Shown piece by piece: positions 52,139 to 61,987 of a stretch of 64,000 nt of DNA. This stretch comes from an uncultured Eubacterium sp. Its GTDB lineage: Bacteria; Bacillota; Clostridia; Lachnospirales; Lachnospiraceae. The translations under genes were made by a program, and so were the position numbers. The notes beneath the pieces were generated by a model. That model searched no databases, was not told the origin of the DNA, and saw only the letters and a list, made by a program, of their open reading frames with translations. Where the stretch lies: positions 62,001 to 126,000 of the forward strand of contig CAJTMV010000001.1 in the NCBI GenBank assembly GCA_910577225.1, read 5' to 3'. The first letter of the stretch is position 1. Each line of letters begins with the position of its first letter.

Positions 52139-52921
52139 TTACCTGACTGCTTCGCTTTGCTTCTCTGCCGCAGGTTTCTCCGTTTCTCCGTTATAATACT
52201 GCATGACCAGTTTCACATCGGTCAGATTTATTTTTCCGTCCCCGTTCACATCCGCACGTTTCTCCTGCTGACTGTCTGGTACGACCACGCCATTATAATA
52301 CTGCATGATCAGTTTCGCGTCTTTCAGATCTGTCGTGCCATCCCCGTTCACATCGCCTGCTGCCGTTTCCGCTGCCTGTATCGTAATATGTGAGGGAATC
52401 CGGTGTTCGATCTCCTGACGGTCTTTTTCGTCAGATCCGCCCCATTCCATATTTGTAACACAGACAGTCGTCTTTCCGACCGAAGCATCTTCCGCCACAT
52501 GCAGCCGAATCTGCAAAAGCGCGTCCGCGTCCTTTACCGTAACTTTTGAGGCATACGAAATTGTAAATTTTCCGGTATCCGCGTCAAACGTACACGCGGT
52601 TGCCGCATCCCTGTCCGCCGGAAGAATATCGTCTTTTCCAACGGAAAACAAACTTGTATCATATTCCAGAATACCGCCCAGACTGGTAATTTCCGACGTT
52701 TTTGTTTTATTTTCGCCTTTCAGCGTCACGGTCAGCAGAAGTGTCCCGCCCTGCCTGCATTCTGCCGCATCCAGCGTATGCGCAATCTCCCAGCCGCTTT
52801 CGGCGGCATGGACTTTACCGGACAATACGACGATACAAAGCGCCAGACATACCGCCGCGGACACTGCTTTTTTTCCCGCTTTCCTGATTTGATCTGTATT
52901 CATAATTCTTCCTGATTTCAT
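52139..52921 (-). CDS. Secreted cohesin-dockerin protein
   Basis: The protein has 260 residues: a signal peptide (about 1-40, VCLALCIVVLSGKVHA), a cohesin-like beta domain (about 50-180, GGTLLLTVTLKGENK, LEYDTSLFSVG) and a type I dockerin with two calcium loops, DVNGDGTTDLKDAKLIMQYY (about 188-207) and ADVNGDGKINLTDVKLVMQY. A cohesin and a dockerin in one chain allows it to bridge two partners. The ATG overlaps the stop of the cohesin-anchor gene (ATGA), with GGAGGAAGAATC upstream. The C-terminal tail after the dockerin is Lys/Glu-rich. Confidence 0.85.
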   Translation of the reverse strand: MKSGRIMNTDQIRKAGKKAVSAAVCLALCIVVLSGKVHAAESGWEIAHTLDAAECRQGGTLLLTVTLKGENKTKTSEITSLGGILEYDTSLFSVGKDDILPADRDAATACTFDADTGKFTISYASKVTVKDADALLQIRLHVAEDASVGKTTVCVTNMEWGGSDEKDRQEIEHRIPSHITIQAAETAAGDVNGDGTTDLKDAKLIMQYYNGVVVPDSQQEKRADVNGDGKINLTDVKLVMQYYNGETEKPAAEKQSEAVR

Positions 52922-53736
52922 GATTCTTCCTCCCGGCGGCGCCTGACGGCCAGCACCAGTGCCAGAATACCAGATGCTGCCGCACCGATCAGAAACATAT
53001 CGCTCCCCAGTCCGATGCCTGTCTTATAATTTTCATCCGGACGGGATGCCCTGGTCTGTGTGACTGCTGCCGCATGCGTGCCGTTATCCGTACCTGATAT
53101 CTGCTGTGTTGCGACAGAAACTTCATCCGCATCCGTATCTGTACGGGTCACAGCTGCCGGCGTCTGATCGTCTGCTTCTTCATCCATGATACTTATATCG
53201 GTCGCATCCTGCGGATTCTGCAGATCTGACGTGTCATTTTCCTGAGAGGGCTCTGACTCCTCAGGAGTAAATACCTCATCCGCAACAATACAGTCTGAGA
53301 TATCCGTCAGGTCAGAATCTGCCAGATCTCTCAGTACCAGTGTAACCGGAATGGATGCAGAATCCTCTACCGCCTGAAAGCGTACCGTTACAACCGTGCC
53401 GTCCTGCGCATAACTGTCCTCGCATACCACAGACAGATTTACCCCGTCGCCCGTATCGGATGCCATCTGCATATCACTCCCGGAAAACCCCTGATTCCAT
53501 GTACTGCTGTCATACCTTAGTACGCTGCTGTCGTAATACAGCGTCGCTCCAAGCGTACTGAATGCGGGGTTGTCGCCAATCTCCACGTCTATATTTACAT
53601 AATCTCCTTCGGTCACGCCTGCGGCGTCTGCAGAAGCGGACAGGGATGGCGCTGCGTATACAATCTCTGTCCGCATCGCACCCGTCAGCATGGCGCCGCA
53701 CAGCAATCCTGTCATAACCGTTTTTCTCCCGTTCAT
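52918..53736 (-). CDS. Cell-wall-anchored cohesin-like protein with NYKTG sorting signal
   Basis: The protein has 272 residues from the ATG at 53736 (AAAGGAG upstream). A signal peptide ends at about AA33 (IVYAAP). A cohesin-like domain (about 38-160, GDYVNIDVEIGDNPAFS, LYYDSSVLRYD) is followed by an acidic, Thr/Asp-rich linker. The C-terminus has the sorting layout: NYKTG, a hydrophobic helix (MFLIGAAASGILALVLAV) and RRRREEES. The Tyr replaces the Pro of NPxTG motifs. It lies one gene before the sortase and is its probable substrate. The stop overlaps the start of the dockerin gene. Confidence 0.8.
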   Translation of the reverse strand: MNGRKTVMTGLLCGAMLTGAMRTEIVYAAPSLSASADAAGVTEGDYVNIDVEIGDNPAFSTLGATLYYDSSVLRYDSSTWNQGFSGSDMQMASDTGDGVNLSVVCEDSYAQDGTVVTVRFQAVEDSASIPVTLVLRDLADSDLTDISDCIVADEVFTPEESEPSQENDTSDLQNPQDATDISIMDEEADDQTPAAVTRTDTDADEVSVATQQISGTDNGTHAAAVTQTRASRPDENYKTGIGLGSDMFLIGAAASGILALVLAVRRRREEES

Positions 53737-53750
53737 TCGCTGCTCCTTTC

Positions 53751-56700
53751 TCACTTAATTATGATACTTTTGACTTTACAATAGGAACCATATATTTTTT
53801 CGTTCATCGATCCGGTTTTATAGGCACGTACTTTCACATAATATTTTTTTCCTTTTTTTAACTTATAGAACGTCTGTTTTTCGGATACGATATTCACTTT
53901 TCTGGTGTCTGCGGACGCAAATTTTTTATCGGCAGAATAAACGATCTGATATCCTGCTGCACCGGTTACTTTTTGAAAGCTGACCTTCAGCTGTCTGTTT
54001 TTTGCTGACATTAACGTCAGTTTTTTAATTTTCTCCGGTTTTGCTATTTCACTCCACTGCGCATACAACGTTGCAGACGCGTTCAATACCGTCGAAGAAT
54101 CTACTTTTCTGCCGCCGGTTTTCTGTGTGTACCATCCTTGAAACGTATAGTTTTTACGCATGACTTTTGGCAGAATGCCAAGCGTATCATCCATAAGCAG
54201 CGTCATTTTGTTTCGGCTCAGATTTGTGCCCCCGTTGGCATCAAAATTTGTAATATAATACGACAAATTTACCTGTAAATGCTGATTCCCGCCGCCAGAA
54301 TTGTTATTTGCAGGATCCTTGTCCGAAGAACTGCCGGGAGAACTTCCTGACGAGCTGCTCCCGCCTGTACTGCCGCCGGGTGTTCCGCCGCCATGATCCC
54401 CGGATGAATCGTTATTGCCCGGATTTTCCATCGACGTCTTTGTAACGGTAATCATACAGGATGCTTTCACATTGCTGCCATCCTGGCTTTCCACGGTAAT
54501 CGTCGCTCTGCCTGTACCAACGGCTGTAACCAGGCCGTTCGGATCGACCGTCGCAACCTGTTCGTTGTCCGAAGACCACTTCAGATTTTTATTTGTTGCA
54601 TTTTCCGGCACAATCTGCGTTTGCAGCTGTAATGTATGATCCGTAGTTAATGAAACATCTGTCAGACTCAGGACAATATTTTGTATTTTTTGTTCCTTCA
54701 CAGCAATGACCGGTTCTGTCCAATCCAGGTTCCAGATCCGCTGTTCGCACTGATTGTTCGACTGGTAATATTCTTCAGCATCTGTATTTACACTGGCTGT
54801 CAGAATGATATCAGCATCATTGTCTGGTATGATCTCATCGACTGCCACCATAAATTCTACCCTGTCATTTGCCGGAATGATCTGATTGTCTTCCGAAAGC
54901 AAAATACTTCCATCCGGCTTTGTAACAACGATATCTGCCGTGGCTGTTACGTTACTTGTATTATCCACATGCACAGCCACATAGTGACCTTCCTTGCGGA
55001 CACGGTATTCCGTCGATATCGCAAGCTCTGTTTTTGACAAGTCTGCAGAAACATAATTATCTGCCGGATCACTGTCGGCCATGCCGTTCTCCTCGATGCC
55101 GATTTCATAAACTGCGTTTTCAAAATCTGACGGCATTTTAAAAATGATTTCCCGCTGCACGGTAGCGCCCGGATCGATCGATAGATCCAGGGTTTGCTGC
55201 TGCAGGATTCCCTGATTGTTTTTATCATACAACGTAATTACCGGATGGCTGACAACATCTGTCCCCCCGTTTGTAATCGTACATAACATGGAAATATCTC
55301 TATCTGGTTTCAGGTTTTCTTCTTCAAAGCTCACATCGTTCAAAGTTAAATTGTTCCTGCTGACTGACTGGGAAAATTTGATCTCTGAAATCGTATCGAT
55401 CTCATCCCCATCCATGTTTGCGCTTGTTACCAGATACACGCATTTTCCTTCGGAAACTGAAAAACAGTCGATATAGTCCTCTTCAGACGTCAGATCGACG
55501 CTGCCCCAGGCGCCGTTGGTATCGATCATACATCCGATATTACGGCCCCCGCCTTTCGATGCTTTGAGAAAATATATTTTGTTGCCCTCCGCCTGAAAGT
55601 TACTGCCAGGATCCATGATTCCTTCCGGAAATAATTTTTGATCTGCGCTATCCGGGCTGCTGATATACGATACCGACCCGTTTTTGTTATATGCCAGTAC
55701 CGATGATTCCAGTCCCGGCAGTTCCATAATCTGCAGGTTTGACACGGAATCGCACATCACTTTTTTATGATTGCCGGCAAGATCATCCATGTAAATATTT
55801 TGTTCGCTCGTACTCAAATCATTATCTGTATCTTCACAATAGGCAATCTGCGTAATTTCTGACAAGCTGCCTGCTGTCAGCGACGTAATACTATTCAGGT
55901 TGTCTGCCAGAACCTTCGGCGCACTCCAGCTTCCATCCTTATAGACAGAATAATTAACGCTGTTATGATTTGTTAAACCAAACACCTGATTATCTTCATT
56001 TTCCGCCCATGCAAGAAGCAACCCATCCTTGGTATCTGCAAGTACCGGTGCATAACAGTAACCATTCGTGCGACTGAAAGTCTCAGATTCTGCAAAAGCG
56101 TCTGCATTTGCGTCATATCTGGCAACGGTAATCGAAAAAGTTCCCGCATAATCAGAAATATCCGGATCCTCTGTATCAGAATACTTCTTCACCGAATTTA
56201 AATAACAGACATAGATGCTTTGTCCGTCGGTGTATACATATGGTTTAAAATCAGCTGTCTGATCATCCAAAACAATCTTTGGCGCTGACATCGTTCCTGT
56301 CGCAGAATCACAGACGACATATTTTAACACTGTCTGATTCGGCAGCGCGCGGCTGTCATCGTTATCCAGATATACAATCATCGACAGATCTCCTGTCGAG
56401 ATGATCTGCGGCTCGGCCGCTCCATACGCATTTGTCACGAAAGGTACATTCTGCATGTTTTTATCTTCATATGGGGCTGGCTGGTAAACAGAACGGCTGT
56501 CTTCGTTCCATTCAAATAACTCTGTATCATTCCCGTGAAGATTATTTTTTTTCGATAATTTTCCTGTCTGCTGATGAAACAAAGAATTCTCAGTTCTGGA
56601 ATAAAACAATAACTGTCCCTTATCATTCACATAATCACCCAAAAAACCATTCTTCCATTGTTTTGATGATAATATTGGCAGTTTATAAACTTCCTTTTTG

Positions 56701-58598
56701 GCAAAAAATGCTTTTACTCCAAATTCTCCTGTAAGATATAACCGATCCGGACCTGTTGACCTTGTCGTACTAAGCAGTGTAGCTTCCAGGCCCAGGTCCA
56801 GTTTTCCATACACGCCACAGCTTAACCATGTACCTGCTCCAAATCCTGCAAATGGTTCCACACCTATATTGCTATTGTAATCCAAGTTGCCAGATAGCGC
56901 GAAATCAGTCAGATCAACTTGCGCAGTACCCTCCAGCTCTGCTTTTGCCGATATTTTGCAGTAAGCCGTGACAGGTATTACTTCCATTACCAGTATGGTT
57001 GACTGAAAGGTAGCGCTGCCTGAAACGGCAACTACTATCTGGCCGCTAATACGCTCAACCGCATCTGAAAATTCACCTTCAGCATATCCAAACACCGTTA
57101 CTTTTACCTTCTCTTTCATAAAAGGTAAATCTGCGGTCAGATCATCGCTTTGTATGTATTTTTTGTAATCTTCATTGATCTTTCCCGTCTTTCTAATATC
57201 TTTTTTCCAATCCTCGATTTTCTCCTTCATCGACTTTTTTTTCTTCTTTTTGTCCCCGGAACCCGAATCTTCCGAATTTGAATCCCAGGAAGGTAATTTT
57301 TCTTCCGGAATATTAAAACCAACCTTTACCTTTCCATCCTCCACTACCATATTTACCGGAACTGACGGAAAGTTAACTTTTACCTCTCCGCCTCCAAAGT
57401 ACGGAACCCGCTGGTCAAGTGTAAACGCAAGCCCATCCCCTCCAAGTTTCAGTTTCCAGGAACCTGGCGCCTGATCTTTTCGAATATCGAGCAAAAGCGT
57501 TGTCGTAACTGTCTTTTCTTTTCCAATAACACAAACAGTAACTCTTTCTCCTGTTTCGAATTTATCGGATTGAACATCTATAAAATTTCCATCTGTACTT
57601 TCCGCTATTTTTACCTTTCCTGTATACAATTCATATTTTTCTGCCAGATTTTTGTCTTTTACTTCACAATATAAATCAAATGGCTTATGAGACGCTTCGA
57701 TTACATGAGCGATATACAGTACGTCGACAACCTTTTCCCCATACACATATTTCGCGCTTGTCAGCGCCAGTTCATCTGCTTCGCCATCCTCTGTATGTTC
57801 CGGAACCCTGACAGGCGCCGGCCGAAGCTCCATTTCTATTTTTTCCTGATTCCATCCATTATAGTTTACAAAAGAATAGTTCTTTATATATTTCGTATCT
57901 TCCGGCAGGCTCACATACTCAACCGTAAGACCAAACGCATAATCCGCTACCTTCGTGACACTATCCGGTATGTAGACATTTTTAATTTTTGTAAAATAAA
58001 ATGCGCCAAAACAAATCTCTTTTACACCCTCCGGTATTTTAACTTCTGTGAGACTTCCGCACCACCAAAAAACACTTTCTTCGATTTTTGATATGTTCTT
58101 AGACAGTTTTACATCTTTCAGACTCTCACAGGAAATAAATGCCCGGCTTCCGATCTCCGTCACACTGTCCGGTATCACAATACTTTCCAGTCTGCCGCAC
58201 TTGCCAAATGCGTGTTTGCCAATTTTCGTAACCGTTAACGGAATTTCAACGCTTACTATATCCTCACAGCTTTCAAATGCCCGGTCTCCAATCTCTCCGA
58301 CCTCATACCCGTCCAGCTGGTCTGGGATTACAACATTGGTTCCTCCGCCCAGATATCTGGTAATACATGCGCGATCGCCATCCGTTCGATAATAAAATTC
58401 ACCATGCAACGTATCCTTTTCCGTCTGAACCACCGACACGCTTTCGTTATCAGTCAGCGTCCGTCCATAAGGCATCGCACGATAATGGCGGCTCTCAGAC
58501 AGTCTTGTTTCTGCATTTATGCTGATCGCTGGCAGACATATCATCTGACAGACTGCCAATACGATACTGATCCATAGATTTGTGAAACGTTTTTTCAT
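53751..58598 (-). CDS. Giant extracellular LRR/CARDB/Big2/B-repeat protein
   Basis: The protein has 1615 residues. In order: signal peptide (1-29), BspA-type leucine-rich repeats (about 85-240, VEIPLTVTKIGKHAFGKC and similar), a long region without a recognised name (240-1080, including a Lys-rich stretch DKKKKKKSM), CARDB-like domains (about 1080-1300), a Big2 Ig-like domain (about 1300-1383, WSSDNEQVATVDPNGLV), a Gly/Ser-rich linker, an InlB-type B-repeat (about 1447-1518, FDANGG ... YTFQGWYT) and a fibronectin III-like C-terminus. No sorting signal is seen. Such proteins bind host or diet glycans or proteins. Start ATG lies behind AGGAGAAAGAG-like sequence. Confidence 0.8.
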   Translation of the reverse strand: MKKRFTNLWISIVLAVCQMICLPAISINAETRLSESRHYRAMPYGRTLTDNESVSVVQTEKDTLHGEFYYRTDGDRACITRYLGGGTNVVIPDQLDGYEVGEIGDRAFESCEDIVSVEIPLTVTKIGKHAFGKCGRLESIVIPDSVTEIGSRAFISCESLKDVKLSKNISKIEESVFWWCGSLTEVKIPEGVKEICFGAFYFTKIKNVYIPDSVTKVADYAFGLTVEYVSLPEDTKYIKNYSFVNYNGWNQEKIEMELRPAPVRVPEHTEDGEADELALTSAKYVYGEKVVDVLYIAHVIEASHKPFDLYCEVKDKNLAEKYELYTGKVKIAESTDGNFIDVQSDKFETGERVTVCVIGKEKTVTTTLLLDIRKDQAPGSWKLKLGGDGLAFTLDQRVPYFGGGEVKVNFPSVPVNMVVEDGKVKVGFNIPEEKLPSWDSNSEDSGSGDKKKKKKSMKEKIEDWKKDIRKTGKINEDYKKYIQSDDLTADLPFMKEKVKVTVFGYAEGEFSDAVERISGQIVVAVSGSATFQSTILVMEVIPVTAYCKISAKAELEGTAQVDLTDFALSGNLDYNSNIGVEPFAGFGAGTWLSCGVYGKLDLGLEATLLSTTRSTGPDRLYLTGEFGVKAFFAKKEVYKLPILSSKQWKNGFLGDYVNDKGQLLFYSRTENSLFHQQTGKLSKKNNLHGNDTELFEWNEDSRSVYQPAPYEDKNMQNVPFVTNAYGAAEPQIISTGDLSMIVYLDNDDSRALPNQTVLKYVVCDSATGTMSAPKIVLDDQTADFKPYVYTDGQSIYVCYLNSVKKYSDTEDPDISDYAGTFSITVARYDANADAFAESETFSRTNGYCYAPVLADTKDGLLLAWAENEDNQVFGLTNHNSVNYSVYKDGSWSAPKVLADNLNSITSLTAGSLSEITQIAYCEDTDNDLSTSEQNIYMDDLAGNHKKVMCDSVSNLQIMELPGLESSVLAYNKNGSVSYISSPDSADQKLFPEGIMDPGSNFQAEGNKIYFLKASKGGGRNIGCMIDTNGAWGSVDLTSEEDYIDCFSVSEGKCVYLVTSANMDGDEIDTISEIKFSQSVSRNNLTLNDVSFEEENLKPDRDISMLCTITNGGTDVVSHPVITLYDKNNQGILQQQTLDLSIDPGATVQREIIFKMPSDFENAVYEIGIEENGMADSDPADNYVSADLSKTELAISTEYRVRKEGHYVAVHVDNTSNVTATADIVVTKPDGSILLSEDNQIIPANDRVEFMVAVDEIIPDNDADIILTASVNTDAEEYYQSNNQCEQRIWNLDWTEPVIAVKEQKIQNIVLSLTDVSLTTDHTLQLQTQIVPENATNKNLKWSSDNEQVATVDPNGLVTAVGTGRATITVESQDGSNVKASCMITVTKTSMENPGNNDSSGDHGGGTPGGSTGGSSSSGSSPGSSSDKDPANNNSGGGNQHLQVNLSYYITNFDANGGTNLSRNKMTLLMDDTLGILPKVMRKNYTFQGWYTQKTGGRKVDSSTVLNASATLYAQWSEIAKPEKIKKLTLMSAKNRQLKVSFQKVTGAAGYQIVYSADKKFASADTRKVNIVSEKQTFYKLKKGKKYYVKVRAYKTGSMNEKIYGSYCKVKSIIIK

Positions 58599-58656
58599 AC
58601 TCTTTCTCCCTTCTGTTGTTTGATCAGCCTTTGCCTGATACCCCGGTTTTACGATT

Positions 58657-60855
58657 CTATTTTTTTATTTTTACTTTTTTTACCTTACTCCAATTCCCAT
58701 AATATTTTCTGCCGTCTGCCTTTTGATAAGCGCGTACTCTCACATAATAAGTCTTGCCTTTCTTAAGTCCCGTAATGGTTTTCACGTCGTCATACGCTCC
58801 CGCGCTCTTTATTTTCGTTTTTCCTTTTGAAAAAGCTCTGCTCGTGGAACAGGCAATCTGATATCCGTTTCCGCCCGAAAAACGGGTCCATGTTACGGTA
58901 ATCTTACCTTTTCGAGTCTGTCTGAGTCTGACCCCTTTCACTTTTGGTACCGACACCGCTGTAATCTGCTCGTCTTTCTGCACGTCGGATTCGGAATCAT
59001 CATCTGCGGTTTCAAAAGCGGACCCGGCCTCTGTCCAATGCGCAAATAAAATAGAATCTTTCTCATAAATCGTCGCTTCTGTCATTCGTTCTCCCGCATA
59101 CGGAGTCGTATACCATCCCTGGAACAGATATCCGCTCCTATACGGAACCGGCAGATGTTTCAGTTTACCGCCTGACGTTTGCAAAGAAGTCGTACCGCAG
59201 GTACCCCCGTTTGCATGAAAGACGATTGTATATTCCGTTTTTGCATCTTCCGTTTTTATATCTTCCGTTTTTGTATCTTCCGTTTTTGTATCTTCCGTTT
59301 CTGTATTTCCATCCGTAAAGACATTCCCGGCATCGTACGGTGTCCATTGCGCATACAACGCCATATCTTTCGCAAACGTCTGACGATCCGTAATCTGCAT
59401 TCCTCCATCCGGATCTGTAAACCATCCTTTGAACTGATACCCTTTTCTGACTGGCACAGGCAGTGCAGTTACTTTCTGATTCGTCGTCTGTAATGCCGAT
59501 ACCTCACATATGCCCCCGTTTGCATAAAATGTAACCGTAAATTCTCTGCTGTTCTCTGTCCATTGCGCATATAGAGTGATGTCTGCGCTAAATATTTGCG
59601 CCGTTGTAATCTGCGTTCCTCCTGTTTCCGCGGTAAACCAGCCGTTAAACGTATACCCCTCTCTATACGCGGACGGAAAACTGTCCAGCTTCTGCATGAC
59701 CGTTCTCTGCCGCTCACTGCCCAAAAGCGTTCCTCCGCCAGCTATGAACGTCACATAAGATTCTTTTTGCGTGTTTTCTTCCTTCTGCGGCCCTGTATCA
59801 CTTCCTGTATCATGATTCTTTTCATTCAACTGAAAAAAGCGGACCGTATAGGACACAGGACTGGCCGTTCCCGTAATACGGACCTCATAGACGTCTCCGT
59901 CGCGGTAGCTGCCAATCTCCTCTGCCGGCGGGCGGAAAATAATACATCCATTTTTTGCATAGCTGTAGTTATATTCTTCATTGTCAACATAGAAATCTCC
60001 GTCCGAAGACGATCTGGAAAAATTCCATGTTTTCTGATCTGACATTCTTGTAAGCGTCACATGGATCTTTTCCTCGTCTGCCAGATCGCCAAGACTGATA
60101 CTCCATGCAAAATCGGTCCTAAAATATTCCACGGGCATATTTTGTGCCGGCCATGCCACACCTGTTTCCGACGCCTCTGAATTGCCCTTATCCAGTACAT
60201 AAATACTGCAGTACGTACCTTTCGGTCCGCTGACTGCGCCAAAGCCAGCATATTTCATCTTTGGATTCAGCAGCCATCTGCGGTGTCCGACACTTGAAAT
60301 GTTCGATCGATCGCTGTCGTTTAGAAAAGACATCACGATCGTTTCGTTGATGCTCCTGCCGCTTCTGCTGTACATCGACAGATTTGACTTTGACGCTCCC
60401 TCGTATCCTGCCTGAAACAGCTCCGTATCCATACCGGCCGGCTGTCCGGGATGATGCGACAGACTGCCGTTTGCGTAATTTACCAGCGAAGAAGCCTGCG
60501 CATAATAACTATACGTGCCAGACTCTTCAATCTGATCGGAAATTCCTGCGATGTAGCGAATTTGTCTGAGCATATTTAACGCTGATTTTTTTGTAGCATC
60601 GGACAGCTGTCCGGCGCCATATGGCGCCTCCAGCACCGGATCTGCCGCAAAATACAGACCGTCCTGCAAAGTTGCTCCGTGACGGCTCACATAATCGCGG
60701 ATTTCGTCCTGTGTATGTGTCTGTACCGTTATTTCTTTCGATGCGGCGTAAACCTTCCTGCCGTCGTCTGCAGGCGAATGACACGCCCATACGGCAGAGA
60801 CTGCAAGCATCATAAAAACGGTCATACGTAATGCAATATCTTTCCACCTGATCAT
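58657..60855 (-). CDS. Secreted CAP-domain protein with three B-repeats
   Basis: The protein has 732 residues. After a signal peptide (about 1-38) comes a CAP/SCP-like domain (about 40-260) with SVGHRRWLLNPKMKYAGFG, the signature of prokaryotic CAP proteins. Then follow an immunoglobulin-like module (about 260-345) and three InlB-type B-repeats (each with GYxFxGWFT/WYT and YAQW/FAHW). The rest is an acidic linker and a fibronectin III-like C-terminal domain (KTYYVRVRAYQK). CAP domains occur in bacterial surface and spore coat proteins; the enzymatic activity is unproven. No anchor is visible. The gene heads the surface cluster. Confidence 0.82.
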   Translation of the reverse strand: MIRWKDIALRMTVFMMLAVSAVWACHSPADDGRKVYAASKEITVQTHTQDEIRDYVSRHGATLQDGLYFAADPVLEAPYGAGQLSDATKKSALNMLRQIRYIAGISDQIEESGTYSYYAQASSLVNYANGSLSHHPGQPAGMDTELFQAGYEGASKSNLSMYSRSGRSINETIVMSFLNDSDRSNISSVGHRRWLLNPKMKYAGFGAVSGPKGTYCSIYVLDKGNSEASETGVAWPAQNMPVEYFRTDFAWSISLGDLADEEKIHVTLTRMSDQKTWNFSRSSSDGDFYVDNEEYNYSYAKNGCIIFRPPAEEIGSYRDGDVYEVRITGTASPVSYTVRFFQLNEKNHDTGSDTGPQKEENTQKESYVTFIAGGGTLLGSERQRTVMQKLDSFPSAYREGYTFNGWFTAETGGTQITTAQIFSADITLYAQWTENSREFTVTFYANGGICEVSALQTTNQKVTALPVPVRKGYQFKGWFTDPDGGMQITDRQTFAKDMALYAQWTPYDAGNVFTDGNTETEDTKTEDTKTEDIKTEDAKTEYTIVFHANGGTCGTTSLQTSGGKLKHLPVPYRSGYLFQGWYTTPYAGERMTEATIYEKDSILFAHWTEAGSAFETADDDSESDVQKDEQITAVSVPKVKGVRLRQTRKGKITVTWTRFSGGNGYQIACSTSRAFSKGKTKIKSAGAYDDVKTITGLKKGKTYYVRVRAYQKADGRKYYGNWSKVKKVKIKK
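59238..59305. repeat. 15-bp in-frame repeat array in the CAP gene
   Basis: Four to five units of CTTCCGTTTTTGTAT type, 15 bp each, encode the acidic TEDTK pentapeptide linker. In-frame unit loss or gain would change linker length without breaking the protein. Confidence 0.75.
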
Positions 60856-60965
60856 AAATGTTTTACTCCTTTCACAATATTCTCTTTGCTTCTCCGGGCT
60901 TCCCCTGTCTCACATCTGTTATCTGCAGCCGTCTCACGTCTTTCTGAAAACAGCGGTTATTTCTT

Positions 60966-61033
60966 ATTATCTATCTCAGATATCTATCTCAAATAATCTC
61001 AGATAATCTCAGATTATTTAAGATTATCTAAGA
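60966..61033. repeat. Short direct repeats between the CAP and CHAP genes
   Basis: The stretch repeats ATCTATCTCAG, ATCTCAGATA and related words several times, ending in AAGATTATCTAAGATG at the CHAP stop. It could fold into hairpins and end the CHAP transcript. Confidence 0.5.
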
Positions 61034-61870
61034 TGCTGTTTTAAAACTCCGCATTTTGTCTTTATATGTCTGTCCGTCTACGACAGCGTATAAGACGTAC
61101 TTATATTTTTTATCTGGTTTTAACCGATATCCCATATCCACATTCATATTGCATGTATAGTTGACATAGCTCGTTCTGTAATCGCAATTCTCGTGATATG
61201 TTTTTAACAGCGTTCCATTTGCGTCGTACAGCTCGCATCCGACTCTCGTCAGATGTCTTCTCTGATTCATAATCCTTACATATACCTCTGCATTTGTTCG
61301 GTTCACAAAATTTTTTCTCTGTCTGACAAAGTCCGGTGCGGACTGCCCTGAAGAATAAGACGGACGAATGGCGCACTGTAACGCTGAGCAGCGAAACCAG
61401 TTATGTGTACAGCGCGGCGTATTATTAAAATTCTGATTTACCGCGTTAAATCCTGTCTCATCTGCCGATGTAATAATGCCGACATGTCCCAAAGAACTTG
61501 TATTACATGTCCCACATCTGTGACTTGTTTTCCACACTGCAATATCGCCCGGCTGAAAATTGTCAGAAACCCTTTGCCAGCCTGCCGGTAATTCGTTATT
61601 TGCATAAGCGTTCGCATTCCCTCTGGCATAATCTGCAACGCCAAAAAAATCATAATAATATTTAATCAGATCCACACACTGATTGCCGTATACTCCATCG
61701 TAATCCAGTCCTTTTCCAATCTGATCTGCCGCCCAGTTCACCGCCTCTTCCCGCGTCCTTGCCGTAGCCGCATAAGCTGGTTTTGACAAAGGAAATAGGG
61801 ATGCTGCGATCGTAAGCAGCAACAGCATGGAAACTTTTACCGCCCACTGGCTTTTTTTCCTATTTTTCAT
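61028..61870 (-). CDS. Secreted CHAP-domain amidase/peptidase
   Basis: The protein has 280 residues from the ATG at 61870 (AAAGGAG upstream); the frame is open to 61951 without a ribosome binding site. A signal peptide ends at AYAA (about 33). The CHAP domain (about 40-165) has the catalytic Cys in GNQCVDLI and the His in GHVGIIT. It cuts peptidoglycan peptides or amide bonds. The C-terminal 110 residues are a beta-rich, Tyr-rich domain of unknown type. Several Cys pairs (CGTCNT, CTHNWFRC) may form disulfides or bind a metal. The gene lies upstream of the surface cluster on the same strand. Confidence 0.8.
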   Translation of the reverse strand: MKNRKKSQWAVKVSMLLLLTIAASLFPLSKPAYAATARTREEAVNWAADQIGKGLDYDGVYGNQCVDLIKYYYDFFGVADYARGNANAYANNELPAGWQRVSDNFQPGDIAVWKTSHRCGTCNTSSLGHVGIITSADETGFNAVNQNFNNTPRCTHNWFRCSALQCAIRPSYSSGQSAPDFVRQRKNFVNRTNAEVYVRIMNQRRHLTRVGCELYDANGTLLKTYHENCDYRTSYVNYTCNMNVDMGYRLKPDKKYKYVLYAVVDGQTYKDKMRSFKTAS

Positions 61871-61987
61871 ACAATCTCCTTTCTGAATAAGCATGCTGAT
61901 GATATAATTATCGCAATGTATTACTATTATGTGAAACCCTTCCATATACAAAAGCTGCAGATAACAGATGTAAAACAGGACTGTTCT

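Noticed and set aside
59238..59305. Regular repeats considered as a CRISPR array
   Set aside because: The repeats are 15 bp, contiguous without spacers and encode an in-frame linker of the CAP protein.
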